Part shown: piece by piece, positions 51,990 to 63,746 of the stretch
Layout of the letters: each line of letters opens with the position of its first letter
Position numbering within the stretch: the stretch's first letter is position 1
DNA from: Tautonia plasticadhaerens
Lineage (GTDB): Bacteria; Planctomycetota; Planctomycetia; Isosphaerales; Isosphaeraceae
NCBI RefSeq assembly: GCF_007752535.1
Contig: NZ_CP036426.1
Location: 7,502,001-7,566,000 of the forward strand
Direction of reading: 5' to 3'
DNA length: 64,000 bases
Position numbers and translations under genes: made by a program
Notes under the pieces: model-generated
Seen by the model: the letters and a program-made list of their open reading frames with translations, nothing else
What the model was told of the DNA's origin: nothing
The model's database searches: none

Positions 51990-53704
51990 TGTCGACGCCT
52001 CGTCCCGGCGCCGGATGCAGGCCGGGGGGATCGAGTCGGTCTCGGCGGCCCTCCGCCGCGAGTTCGACACGCCCTTCCGCTTCTACGACGGGTCGTCGGG
52101 GGAGCCGATCCGGCGGGAGGGACCCGGGGGGCGCCCCGCATCGATCCGGCCCGAGCCGGCGAGGGCGATCCGGGCGATCGCCGCCGGGGGCCGGCCCCGG
52201 GTCGACCCGTCGGGCCCCGCCCGATCTCGGATCGCGCTGCCGTTGCGGCACGGCGACGGGCCTCCCCTCGTCGCGGTCGGGCACATCGCCGCCCTCGCCC
52301 GACCCGGCAGGCAGGCCCGGGCGGAGCTGGCTCGCCTCTGGAAATGGGCCGACGCCGTCCAGCTCCGACTCCCCCCCGCCGGCGCGGCGGGGCCGAGGCA
52401 CCCCGGGCCGAGGGCCATCGCCCCCGTCACCCGGCCGCGTTGAGGCGTCGGGGCGGAGCCCCGGGGGGATCGGGCGAGTCGATCGATCAGATCCTCGGCC
52501 GGGCGGCGGCGGTCGTCTCGGCCGAGACGATCGCCTGGCTCCCCTCCCACTCCGAAGGGCGGTGCGTGATCTGGGGCCGTCACGACCGATTGACGCCCGA
52601 CCGGTCGACGCTGGCCCTCTGGCTGTCCGACGACCACCGGGGGGGAGGCAGCTCGACCTGCATCCTCAATCAGGTCCGCGCGAGCCCGCTGGCCAGATGG
52701 CTCCCCGGGGCCGAGACCCTGATGGCGCTGTCGGCCGGCGGCCCGAGCCCGCGCGGCTGGCTCATCGCGATCAACAAGCGAGGCCCCGGCCACCCGAGTC
52801 GTCCCGGCCCTCGCACCCGGGGCGCCCGGCCCGTCGGGCCGGGCCCGGGGCGTCCGGCGGCGGGGGCGGGGGCGGTCGTCCCGTTTCTGCGGCCCGACGC
52901 CGCCCTGCTGATGCCCTTCGCCGCCCTGCTCGACCTCCGATCGGGGGCCGATCGACGAGGCGCCTGGGCCCGGGAGATCTCCATCGGCGTGACCCGTTCC
53001 CTGACCGTGGCGATCGACGCCAAGGACTCGTACACCTACGGCCACAGCGAGCGCGTGGCCCGCATCGCCGTCGAGCTCGGCCGCGGCCTCGGCCTCCGGG
53101 CGGAGGCGATCGACGACCTCTACCTGGGGGGCTGCTGCACGACATCGGGAAGATCGGGGTCCGGGACTCGGTCCTCAGCAAGGCGGGCCCGCTGTCCCCC
53201 GAGGAGCACGCGGAGATCCGGGAGCACGTGCTCATCGGGGCCAGGATCCTCGCGGATTGCCGGGCGGCGTCCCACCTGCTGCCCATGGTGCTCTACCACC
53301 ACGAGCGGTTCGACGGCGCGGGCTATCCCCTGGGGCTGAGGGGGGAGGCCATCCCGCTGTCGGCCCGGATCCTCGCGGTCGCCGACAGTTACGACGCCAT
53401 GCGGACCTCCCGGGTCTACCGATCCGCGCTGCCTCCCCGGCAGATCGAGCAGATCCTCGACCGGGGCAGGGACGGCCAGTGGGACGGCGGGGTGATCGAC
53501 GCCTTCTTCCGGGCCAGGGATCGGATCGCCGCGATCTACGACCAGGGCGAGGAGTCCACCTCCTGCTGGTCGTTCGAGGGCGTCCTCCGGAGGGTCGGGG
53601 TCGGGGGCGGGGCGGACGCGGGACCTCCCGACCCGGGAGTGGCGGCCGACCCGGCCTCCCTGATCGGCCCCCTGCCGATCAGCCCGTCGCTCTCGACGAC
53701 CTAG
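51973..53704 (+). pseudogene. GAF/HD-GYP phosphodiesterase broken by two frameshifts
   Basis: This reads as one c-di-GMP phosphodiesterase gene in three frames. Frame one starts at the ATG at 51973 (MTAFIDVDASSRRRMQAGG) and ends at a TGA at 52441-52443. The protein resumes in the next frame before 52476 (SIDQILGRAAAVVSAETIAWLP, a GAF-like domain, then SYTYGHSERVARIAVELG). At the six Gs at 53126-53131 the frame changes again to give LLHDIGKIGVRDSVL and HHERFDGAGYP, the complete HD-GYP core. Each break is repaired by one added base. Either the gene is dead or the assembly has base-loss errors. It follows the Ser/Thr kinase with a 17-bp overlap and precedes a GGDEF gene. Confidence 0.75.
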
Positions 53705-53791
53705 ACTACTCCCGGAGCCGGATCGACGACCGGAGGATTCGACGGATCGAGGGGTGACTCGGACTGCGGCGCAACCCGCGAGAGGTCTCCG

Positions 53792-54679
53792 ATGGACATG
53801 CTTCCCGTGACGGTGCAGGTCGACTCGAAACGCCCCCTCTCGCGGACGTGCAAGGACGCCTGCCTGGTCCACATCTACCCGGCCGGCCCATGCATGGGGA
53901 TGCGGCACGTCCTCGAGAAGCCCCGGATCGTGCTCGGGCGCGAGGAGGGCTGCGACATCAGCATCGCCGACAGCTCGGTCTCCCGCCGGCATTCGCTGAT
54001 CGAGATGGGGATCGACGGCTTCGCCGCCACCGACCTGGACAGCACCAACGGGACGTACGTCAACAACACGCCCGCGAACGCGACCCCGATGAGCGACGGC
54101 GACTACCTCCGGGTCGGCAACTGCCTGTTCCGGTTCCTCGCGGGCGGGAACGTCGAGGCCGACTATCACGAGGAGCTCTACCGGCTGGCGATCATCGACG
54201 CCCTGACCGAGCTCCCCAACACGCGACACCTGATGGACTGCCTCGAACGCGAGCTCGCCCGGGCGATCCGATACGGCCGGCCGCTCTCGCTGATCCTCTT
54301 CGACATCGACCATTTCAAGGAGATCAACGACACGTTGGGCCACCTGGCCGGGGACCTGACCCTCCGGGAACTCGCCGGCCGCCTCCGGGGGGAAGTCTGC
54401 GAGGACGGGCTCCTGGCCCGTTACGGCGGGGAGGAATTCGCCGTGGTCCTGATCGAGACGGGGCTGGAGAGGGCGGTCGAGGTCGCCGAGCGGCTCCGGC
54501 GGGCGGTGGCCGAGCACGAGTTTCGCTTCGAGGGCACCCCCTACGCGGTCCGGGTCAGCCTCGGCGTGGCCACGCTCCGGTCGGGCGAGCCCCTGACCCC
54601 CAAGGAATTCATCCAGCAGGCCGACGAATGCCTCTACAGGGCGAAGCGCCGGGGCCGGGACTGCGTGGTTTCCCCCTGA
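53792..54679 (+). CDS. FHA-GGDEF diguanylate cyclase
   Basis: This 295-residue protein predicted to make cyclic di-GMP carries an FHA phosphothreonine-binding domain at about 45-115 (LGREEGCDISIADSSVSRRH, DLDSTNGTYVNN). The GGDEF domain follows from 130, with signature GGEEF at 212-216 and substrate residues in FDIDHFKEIND. There is no RxxD inhibitory site upstream of GGEEF, so classic product inhibition is not expected. The FHA domain could dock on proteins phosphorylated by the Ser/Thr kinase encoded two genes upstream, linking that kinase to c-di-GMP output; this is inference from adjacency. An AGAGG site precedes the ATG. Confidence 0.93.
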   Translation: MDMLPVTVQVDSKRPLSRTCKDACLVHIYPAGPCMGMRHVLEKPRIVLGREEGCDISIADSSVSRRHSLIEMGIDGFAATDLDSTNGTYVNNTPANATPMSDGDYLRVGNCLFRFLAGGNVEADYHEELYRLAIIDALTELPNTRHLMDCLERELARAIRYGRPLSLILFDIDHFKEINDTLGHLAGDLTLRELAGRLRGEVCEDGLLARYGGEEFAVVLIETGLERAVEVAERLRRAVAEHEFRFEGTPYAVRVSLGVATLRSGEPLTPKEFIQQADECLYRAKRRGRDCVVSP

Positions 54680-54851
54680 GGTCGATTCGGACGGCTCCGC
54701 ATCCTCGGGGAGGCCGCCGCGCGGGTCCCCGTCCCCGGGCTGGGCGGGGGCGGTCGGCCCGCCTCTCCCCCTCGCTTCGGATCCGGGCGATCCGGGATGG
54801 GGCGCCGGTCGCCACCCCCGCCATCGCCCTGAGGAGGCCGGGCGGTCGCCG

Positions 54852-54867
54852 CCGCCCCTCGGGGCGG
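54852..54867. terminator. Short GC hairpin between convergent genes
   Basis: CCGCCCC and GGGGCGG are separated by TC (effectively a 6-bp stem with a 4-base loop). It lies in the 237-bp gap between the GGDEF gene and the convergent receiver gene. No T-run follows, so the terminator role is tentative. Confidence 0.25.
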
Positions 54868-54916
54868 GGCGTCCCGACGACGTCCCGAAGCCCGGGGGAC
54901 AGACCGATCCGATCCG

Positions 54917-55330
54917 TCAGGCCAGCGACGCGAACGGATCGGGGAGGAGCCCGATGCGTCGCTCGGGCGGGCCGATGAGGTTCAACAGCGCCTCGAAATC
55001 CACGGGCTTGACCAGGAGGTGGTCGAACCCCGGGGGCACGCCCTGGACCCCGTACCCCGACACGGCGATGATCTGGGCCCCCGCCGTGTCCCCCCCGTTC
55101 CGCAACGCCTCCGCGACCTCCTGGCCGGTCATCCCCGGCATCGTGAGGTCGAGCAACACGACGTCCGGCCGGAAGTCCCGGGCGGCCGCCAGGGCCTCGG
55201 CCCCGTCGGTGGCCGCGAGCACCTGGAAGCCCTCCCCCTTGAGGAGGACCCTCATCATCCGGGTCGTGTCGACGCTATCGTCGACGATCAGCACGCGTCT
55301 CGCGGGGGCGGGCCCGTCTAGATCGTTCAT
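54917..55330 (-). CDS. Single-domain response regulator
   Basis: This 137-residue receiver has acidic pair D17/D18 (LIVDDSVDTTR), phosphoacceptor D61 in VVLLDLTMPGMTG, switch Ser in IIAVSGYG and Lys in LLVKPVDFEAL. There is no output domain. It follows the hybrid kinase by 7 bp on the same strand, so the two are co-transcribed and it is the likely phosphate receiver or shuttle for that kinase. Confidence 0.92.
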   Translation of the reverse strand: MNDLDGPAPARRVLIVDDSVDTTRMMRVLLKGEGFQVLAATDGAEALAAARDFRPDVVLLDLTMPGMTGQEVAEALRNGGDTAGAQIIAVSGYGVQGVPPGFDHLLVKPVDFEALLNLIGPPERRIGLLPDPFASLA

Positions 55331-55337
55331 CCTGGGC

Positions 55338-58559
<3,222 letters not shown>

Positions 58560-59030
58560 TCAAGGTCCCCAATCCGTGTGGGACACGCCTGCCCCCCGGG
58601 ATGCAATGGACGGATCGATCGTCCGGCCCCTATACGCAATTCTTAGGCCTCAGGCAAGGGCGTGGCCGGGGACGGCCCGAGGGCCTCGTCGGCGGATCAG
58701 CAGAGCCCGAGGGCGTCAGGCCTCGGGGAACCCCGTGCGGAGGCCGATCGGGCCCCCCCAGGGGCCGGCGACGGTCGGGAACGCCCCGACGGTGCCCGTC
58801 GGCCCTGGATTCGCCCCGGGCGGGTCCGTGCCCGACGGCCGGGGAAGGCGGTCGCGATTCCGAGGCCGGCCCGGTGTGCCGCCGGCCTCGAGGCGGTAAG
58901 CTGGCCGCTCCGATCCCCCTCTCCCCCCGTCGTGCACGCCCCCGCCAGTCATCCCCCCGGCATCGGCCGGGGCCGGCGAGGGATGATCTCCTCGGATGGG
59001 CTCGTGCCGGACGTCGCGGAAGGTCGAGTC
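58560..59030. other. Divergent gap between hybrid kinase and PfkB genes
   Basis: These 471 bp have no supportable coding frame. The only AT-rich patch is CCTATACGCAATTCTTAGG near 58629-58647, a possible -10 region for the leftward kinase. The rest is GC-rich with no strong repeat. A weak AAGG site precedes the PfkB start. Confidence 0.4.
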
Positions 59031-59939
59031 ATGAAGACGGATGCGATCCTCGCGGTCGGCGAAGTGCTCTGGGACATCCTGCCGGCGGGCAAGCAGCTCG
59101 GCGGGGCCCCCTCGAATTTCACGTTCCATTGCCGATCGCTCGGGGCCGACGCGCGCCTGGTCTCCCGGGTGGGGGGCGACGAGCTGGGCCGGGAGGTCCT
59201 GGAGCGATTCCGGCTCCTGGATCTGCCGACCGACCTGATCCAGGTCGACCCGGAGGCGCCGACGGGGACGGTGGGCGTCTCCCTGGGGGCCGACGGCCAG
59301 CCGCGGTATGAGATCCGGGAGGGCGTCGCCTGGGATCGGATCGAGGCCGAAGCGGCGGCCCTCGAGGCCGCCCGTCGGGCCGATGCCCTTTGCTTCGGGA
59401 GCCTCGCGCAGCGGGGAGCGGCGTCCCGGGGAGCGATCCGGGCGATCGTCGGCGCGGCCCGGGCCGACGCGATCCGCATCCTGGACGTGAACCTCCGGCA
59501 CCCCCGCGTCGACCGCGACGTTGTCGCCGGGTCGCTCGAACGGGCCAATGCGTTGAAGCTGAACGACCAGGAACTCCCCGAACTGGCGGGGATGTTCGGC
59601 CTCTCCCGGGGTGCTCGCGAGGCGATCGAGGGCCTGGCCCGGCGGTTCGGGCTGGTGCTGGTCGCCCTCACCAGGGGCGCCGGGGGGAGCCTCCTCTGGG
59701 CGGAGGGCGACTGGTCCGACCATCCCGGATGCCCCGCCGAGGTCGTCGACACGGTCGGCGCGGGCGACGCCTTCACCGCGGCCCTGGTCGTCGGGCGTCT
59801 GGGGGGCCGGCCCCTCGACGCGATCAACCGCCACGCCAACGAGGTCGCCGCCTTCGTCTGCTCCCGGCCGGGGGGTACGCCCGCCCTGCCCGAAGGGCTG
59901 AGGCGGGTCGGCCCCTCCTCGACGGAGGACCGCCCGTGA
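59031..59939 (+). CDS. PfkB family sugar kinase (fructokinase-like)
   Basis: This 302-residue PfkB carbohydrate kinase is likely to phosphorylate fructose or a related sugar with ATP. Family signs are GEVLWDILPAGKQLGGAPSNFTFHCRSLGADARLVSRVGGDELG at the N-terminus and the C-terminal signature DTVGAGDAFTAALV (near 239), with the catalytic Asp in GAGDAF. The N-terminal form is closest to bacterial fructokinases. The start at 59031 follows GGAAGG. Its stop overlaps the GTG of the sugar-porter gene (GTGA), so the sugar is probably imported by that protein and phosphorylated here. Confidence 0.88.
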   Translation: MKTDAILAVGEVLWDILPAGKQLGGAPSNFTFHCRSLGADARLVSRVGGDELGREVLERFRLLDLPTDLIQVDPEAPTGTVGVSLGADGQPRYEIREGVAWDRIEAEAAALEAARRADALCFGSLAQRGAASRGAIRAIVGAARADAIRILDVNLRHPRVDRDVVAGSLERANALKLNDQELPELAGMFGLSRGAREAIEGLARRFGLVLVALTRGAGGSLLWAEGDWSDHPGCPAEVVDTVGAGDAFTAALVVGRLGGRPLDAINRHANEVAAFVCSRPGGTPALPEGLRRVGPSSTEDRP

Positions 59940-61378
59940 ACGCCGGGGAATCCAGCCGGCCGGCCCCCGCCGGCCCGAGCGACGCGGGGCGGGCGTCCCC
60001 CCCCGCCTCCCTGATCGGCAGCGCGGTCATCGCGGCCCTCGGGGGGCTGCTCTTCGGGTTCGACACGGCGGTGATCTCCGGGACCACCGCCTCGCTGCGG
60101 GCCGTGTTCCGGCTGGGCGACTTCGGGCTCGGGTTCGCCGTCGCCGGTGCCCTGATCGGGACGATCCTCGGCGCCCTGGCGGCGGGATGGCCGGCGGACC
60201 GGTTCGGGCGCCGCCCGGTGCTCGTCGCCATCGCCGTGCTCTATGCCGTCTCGGCGCTCGGCAGCGCCCTGGCCTGGGACCTGGCCTCGTTCCTCGCCTT
60301 CCGCTTCCTCGGCGGGATCGGCGTGGGGGCGGCCTCGGTCGTGTCGCCGCTGTACATCGCGGAGATCGCCCCGGCCCGGCTGCGGGGGAGGCTGGTGGCC
60401 GTCACCCAGTTCAACGTCGTCCTCGGCATCCTGCTGGCGTTCTTCTCCAACTACGCCATCGCCGCCATCGACCCCGGCGCGGACGCCTGGCGATGGATGT
60501 TCGGCGTCGAGGCCGCCCCGGCCGCCCTGTTCTTCGGCCTGCTGTTCCTGACCCCCGAGAGCCCTCGATGGCTGGTGGCCCGGGGCCGCCTCGACGAGGC
60601 CGGGGCGGTGCTGGCGAGGCTCGGCACCGACCGCGGCAGCGTCGAGGGCGAGGTCGAGGAGATCCGGGCCTCGTTCCACGCCGAGCGACGGGCCCTGCGG
60701 GAGCCGTTCCTCCGCCGGAAGTACCGAGTGCCGATCCTGCTGGCCGTGGCCATCGCCGCCTTCAACCAGCTCTCCGGCATCAACGCCCTGATGTATTATG
60801 CCCCCGACATCTTCCGCATGGCCGGGGCGGGAGAGGGATCGGCGCTGCTGCAGGCGGTCGCCGTCGGCGGCGTGAACCTGCTATTCACGACGGCGGCGAT
60901 GGCGATCATCGACCGCTTCGGCCGCCGCCGGCTGATGCTCGTCGGCTCGATCGGCTACCTGCTGAGCCTCGGGACGACCGCCTGGGCGTTCTACCGCTAC
61001 GGCGACGCGTTCACGCCACTCGGCGGCGCCGTGGTGCTCGCGAGCCTGCTGGTCTTCATCGCGTCGCACGCCTTCGGCCAGGGCGCGGTGATCTGGGTCT
61101 TCATCAGCGAGATCTTCCCCAATCCCGTCCGGGCCCGGGGCCAGGCGCTGGGCAGCTTCACGCACTGGGTCATGGCCGCACTGATCTCCTGGACGTTCCC
61201 GGTGATCGCCGCCGCGTCGGGGGGCCACGCGTTCGCCTTCTACGCCGCGATGATGACCCTTCAACTGCTCTGGGTGCTGTTCATCATGCCCGAGACCAAG
61301 GGCATCCCCCTGGAGGAGATCCAGGAGCGCCTGGGGGCCGGGGGGCCGGGGGATCAGCCTCCCGCCCGCCCCAGGTAG
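59936..61378 (+). CDS. Sugar porter family MFS transporter
   Basis: This is a 480-residue, 12-helix major facilitator of the sugar porter family. Diagnostic motifs are GGLLFGFDTAVISG in helix 1, the RFGRRP loop, PESPRWLVARGR, FNQLSGINALMYYAPDIF in helix 7 and PETKGIPLEEIQE at the C-terminus. I chose the GTG at 59936, overlapping the PfkB stop by 4 bp, as the start. The family imports sugars by proton symport. Its last 25 bp overlap the 3' end of the convergent regulator gene, an arrangement that could give transcriptional interference. Confidence 0.93.
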   Translation: MNAGESSRPAPAGPSDAGRASPPASLIGSAVIAALGGLLFGFDTAVISGTTASLRAVFRLGDFGLGFAVAGALIGTILGALAAGWPADRFGRRPVLVAIAVLYAVSALGSALAWDLASFLAFRFLGGIGVGAASVVSPLYIAEIAPARLRGRLVAVTQFNVVLGILLAFFSNYAIAAIDPGADAWRWMFGVEAAPAALFFGLLFLTPESPRWLVARGRLDEAGAVLARLGTDRGSVEGEVEEIRASFHAERRALREPFLRRKYRVPILLAVAIAAFNQLSGINALMYYAPDIFRMAGAGEGSALLQAVAVGGVNLLFTTAAMAIIDRFGRRRLMLVGSIGYLLSLGTTAWAFYRYGDAFTPLGGAVVLASLLVFIASHAFGQGAVIWVFISEIFPNPVRARGQALGSFTHWVMAALISWTFPVIAAASGGHAFAFYAAMMTLQLLWVLFIMPETKGIPLEEIQERLGAGGPGDQPPARPR

Positions 61379-62478
61379 GCGCCGCAGGATTCGCGGACGA
61401 CGAGGGAGGGGGAGAGGGTCAGGCCACGAGGCGGGAGGGTCGGGTCGGCGATCCGATCCAGCATGGCCCGCAGGGCCACGACCGCGATCTCCCGGCAGGG
61501 CTGTCGCATGGTCGTCAGCGGCACCGACAGCAGGGAGGCGAACCGGACGTCGTCGAAGCCGACCACCCGCACGCCGGCCGGGGCGAGGACGCCCAGCCGG
61601 TCGATCGTGCGCAGCAGCACGGCCGCGACGTCGTCGTTGGCGCAGAGGATCGCGTCGGTCCGGCCCCCGTCCAGCAGGCCCCGGGCGAATTCGGGGGCGT
61701 CGGGCTCGCCGACGTGGACGAACCCGGGAGGGACGGGCAGCCCCCGGGCGAGGATCGCCTCGCGGGCCCCCGCGATCCGGGCGTTGGCCGTCGGCGCCAT
61801 CATCGGCCTGATGGCGAACGCCAGCGATCGGCAGCCGAGCTTCAGCAGGTGCTCGGCCAGCAGGTAGCCGCCGGCGAAGTTGTCGACGCCGACCAGGTCG
61901 AGGTCGCTGCGCGTGGGGAAGGGGCCGAGGTCGCGGTCGAGGAGCACGAGGGCGATCCCGGCCCTCCTCAGCTTCTCGGCCAGGCCGAGATTGAGCTCCT
62001 CGCTGCGGGCGTTGCGCTCGAAGGGGGCGAAGAAGACCCCGGCGACCCGGGCGGCGATGAACTGCTCGCACAGGGCCTCGGCGTCCTCGGCACCCAGATC
62101 CGCCGGGGGTCGGGGGCCGGTGCCCCCCCAGAGCAGGCCATAGCCGTGGACGCGGGCCAGCCCGGCCAGCTCGCCGCAGATCGCCTCGAAGATCTCCGTC
62201 GTCCCCAGGCCCGGGATCAGCAGCCCGAGCTGGCGGACCGAGTCCCCGGGCCCGGCCGTCGGGCGCCGGCTGAGGTAGCTGCCGGAGCCGACTCGACGCT
62301 CGATGAGCCCCTGCTCCTGGAGGTCGTGCAACGCGCGGGCGACGGTCGGCCTCGAGACGCCGAACCGGGCGACGAGCTGGGCCTCGCTCGGCAGACGGCC
62401 TGAGGGGGAGTACTTGCCCGAGGCGATTTCCGCCAGCAGCTCGACGACGATCCGTCGGTATTTCGGCTCCGCGGGCAT
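61354..62478 (-). CDS. GntR-headed, LacI-type sugar-binding transcriptional regulator
   Basis: This 374-residue regulator has an N-terminal GntR winged helix (about 1-70, GRLPSEAQLVARFGVSRPTVARALHDLQEQGLI). A LacI/periplasmic-binding type effector domain follows (about 85-370, QLGLLIPGLGTTEIFEAICGEL, VAGVFFAPFERN, GVDNFAGGYLLAEHLLKLG, AILCANDDVAAVLLRTIDRLG, VVGFDDVRFASLL). This is the AraR/ScrR-like architecture, so it probably represses sugar genes until its ligand binds. A strong inverted repeat lies 35 bp upstream of its start, and it probably controls itself and the divergent HAD gene, perhaps also the PfkB-MFS pair. Confidence 0.93.
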   Translation of the reverse strand: MPAEPKYRRIVVELLAEIASGKYSPSGRLPSEAQLVARFGVSRPTVARALHDLQEQGLIERRVGSGSYLSRRPTAGPGDSVRQLGLLIPGLGTTEIFEAICGELAGLARVHGYGLLWGGTGPRPPADLGAEDAEALCEQFIAARVAGVFFAPFERNARSEELNLGLAEKLRRAGIALVLLDRDLGPFPTRSDLDLVGVDNFAGGYLLAEHLLKLGCRSLAFAIRPMMAPTANARIAGAREAILARGLPVPPGFVHVGEPDAPEFARGLLDGGRTDAILCANDDVAAVLLRTIDRLGVLAPAGVRVVGFDDVRFASLLSVPLTTMRQPCREIAVVALRAMLDRIADPTLPPRGLTLSPSLVVRESCGAYLGRAGG

Positions 62479-62512
62479 GGCCCCTTCTCCCTGACAAGCA
62501 GGCGAAATGCCA

Positions 62513-62547
62513 TGACAGGTATTTTGCCGGTCTTCATCAACCTGTCA
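62513..62547. promoter_or_regulatory. TGACAGGT-N19-ACCTGTCA operator-like inverted repeat
   Basis: Perfect 8-bp arms at 62513-62520 and 62540-62547 lie in the divergent promoter of the regulator and the HAD gene. The minus strand reads TTGACA, 17 bp, then AAAATA, a fair promoter for the regulator whose -35 lies inside the right arm. For the HAD gene a TATACT -10 is at 62570-62575. The arm spacing suggests two dimer half-sites or DNA looping. Confidence 0.6.
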
Positions 62548-62653
62548 ACTCAGCCGACCCCCTCCTGCCTATACTGATCGCGGGGAGACGACACCCCCGG
62601 GCCGACGGACGCTCGATGCCCGGGCTGTCCCACCGAACGGAAGGAAGACCTTG

Positions 62654-63574
62654 ATGCGACTCCTACCCACGCCGACCGCGACCCCGCCCGGCGGGGACTC
62701 GGACCGACGGATCGACGCCGAGCGGCTCCCGGACCATTCGAGGCATTGCCTGGTGGCCAGCGACTTCGACCAGACGCTCAGCTTCAACGACAGCGGGGAG
62801 GTGCTCAGCGAGCTGCTCGGCCGGCCGGGCTTCGCCGACAAGGTCCGCGGGCTCGCCGGCGCCCACCTCGTGCAGCAGGGCGGCGAGCTGGCCTACCTGC
62901 TGCTGCACGACCCGGAGTACCGCTGCGTCCGCCGGGAGCACCTCGCCGAGGTCGGCCGGCGGATCCGGCTGAAGCGGAACATCGACGCCCTGATCGAGAT
63001 CCTCGAGGGGGGCATCAACGGGCACCGCTTCTCCTTCTTCGTCATCTCGGCGGCCCCCGAGGAGGTGGTCCGCTCGGCGCTGGAGGGGATCGTGCCGCCC
63101 CAGAACATCCACGGGACCCGCTTCTCCTACGACGAGGACTCGGGCGAGATCCGGTCGGTGGAGCGGCTGACGGCCGGCTACGGCAAGGTGGCCGTCCTGG
63201 ACGAGTTGCAGGCCCGGCTCCAGGTCCCCGCCGACCGGATCATCTACGTGGGCGACGGCAGCTCGGACATCCACGTGATGCTCCACGTCAACCGGCGCAA
63301 CGGCTTCACGATCGCCGTCTCGGAGAACAAGCACATCGCGCCGATCGCCCGGCGGACCGTGCTGAGCGACAACGCCCTGAGCGTGCTCGTGCCCATCCTG
63401 GAGGACGTCGTCGACCTGGCCACCCCGGCGCAGGTCCGGGGCTTCTTCGAGGCCCGGGGGCTGGCGGTCCAGGAGTGGGACAAGATGCAGGTCGACGTGG
63501 TGACCTTCCGGGATGGGGACCTGGCCCGCGGCTCGTCCCTCCACGACGCCCCGGCCTCCGCCCGGTTCGGATGA
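62654..63574 (+). CDS. HAD-IB family phosphatase
   Basis: This 306-residue HAD phosphatase of the SerB/MtnX-like IB group has motif [18 protein letters not shown], a helical cap (about 45-115), motif [14 protein letters not shown], Lys in [12 protein letters not shown] and motif [17 protein letters not shown]. An unusual C-terminal extension continues past the fold ([24 protein letters not shown]). The ATG at 62654 is preferred over TTG at 62651, with AAGGAA upstream. Because it is divergent from the GntR/LacI-type regulator it is probably controlled by it. The substrate may be a phosphorylated sugar; this is not shown. Confidence 0.85.
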   Translation: MRLLPTPTATPPGGDSDRRIDAERLPDHSRHCLVASDFDQTLSFNDSGEVLSELLGRPGFADKVRGLAGAHLVQQGGELAYLLLHDPEYRCVRREHLAEVGRRIRLKRNIDALIEILEGGINGHRFSFFVISAAPEEVVRSALEGIVPPQNIHGTRFSYDEDSGEIRSVERLTAGYGKVAVLDELQARLQVPADRIIYVGDGSSDIHVMLHVNRRNGFTIAVSENKHIAPIARRTVLSDNALSVLVPILEDVVDLATPAQVRGFFEARGLAVQEWDKMQVDVVTFRDGDLARGSSLHDAPASARFG

Positions 63575-63746
63575 CCTGACCGCACCCCTCGCGGGCGATC
63601 CGGGCGCCGACACGTCGCCGGGGCGCCCTCCCGCCCGCCGAACAGTCCCACCGCCCCCGGGCGGCTCCCATCGGCCGCCTCGCCCCGAAGCGAGGCGGCT
63701 TCGGGGTCCGTCCCCAGATCCCTCCCCACCCCCTTGACCGGGACCG

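Noticed and set aside
52344-53339. A separate gene starting at 52344 in the middle frame
   Set aside because: Its first 45 residues are low complexity antisense-like sequence, and the GAF/HD-GYP homology runs on from the preceding frame and into the next, so one frameshifted gene is the better reading.
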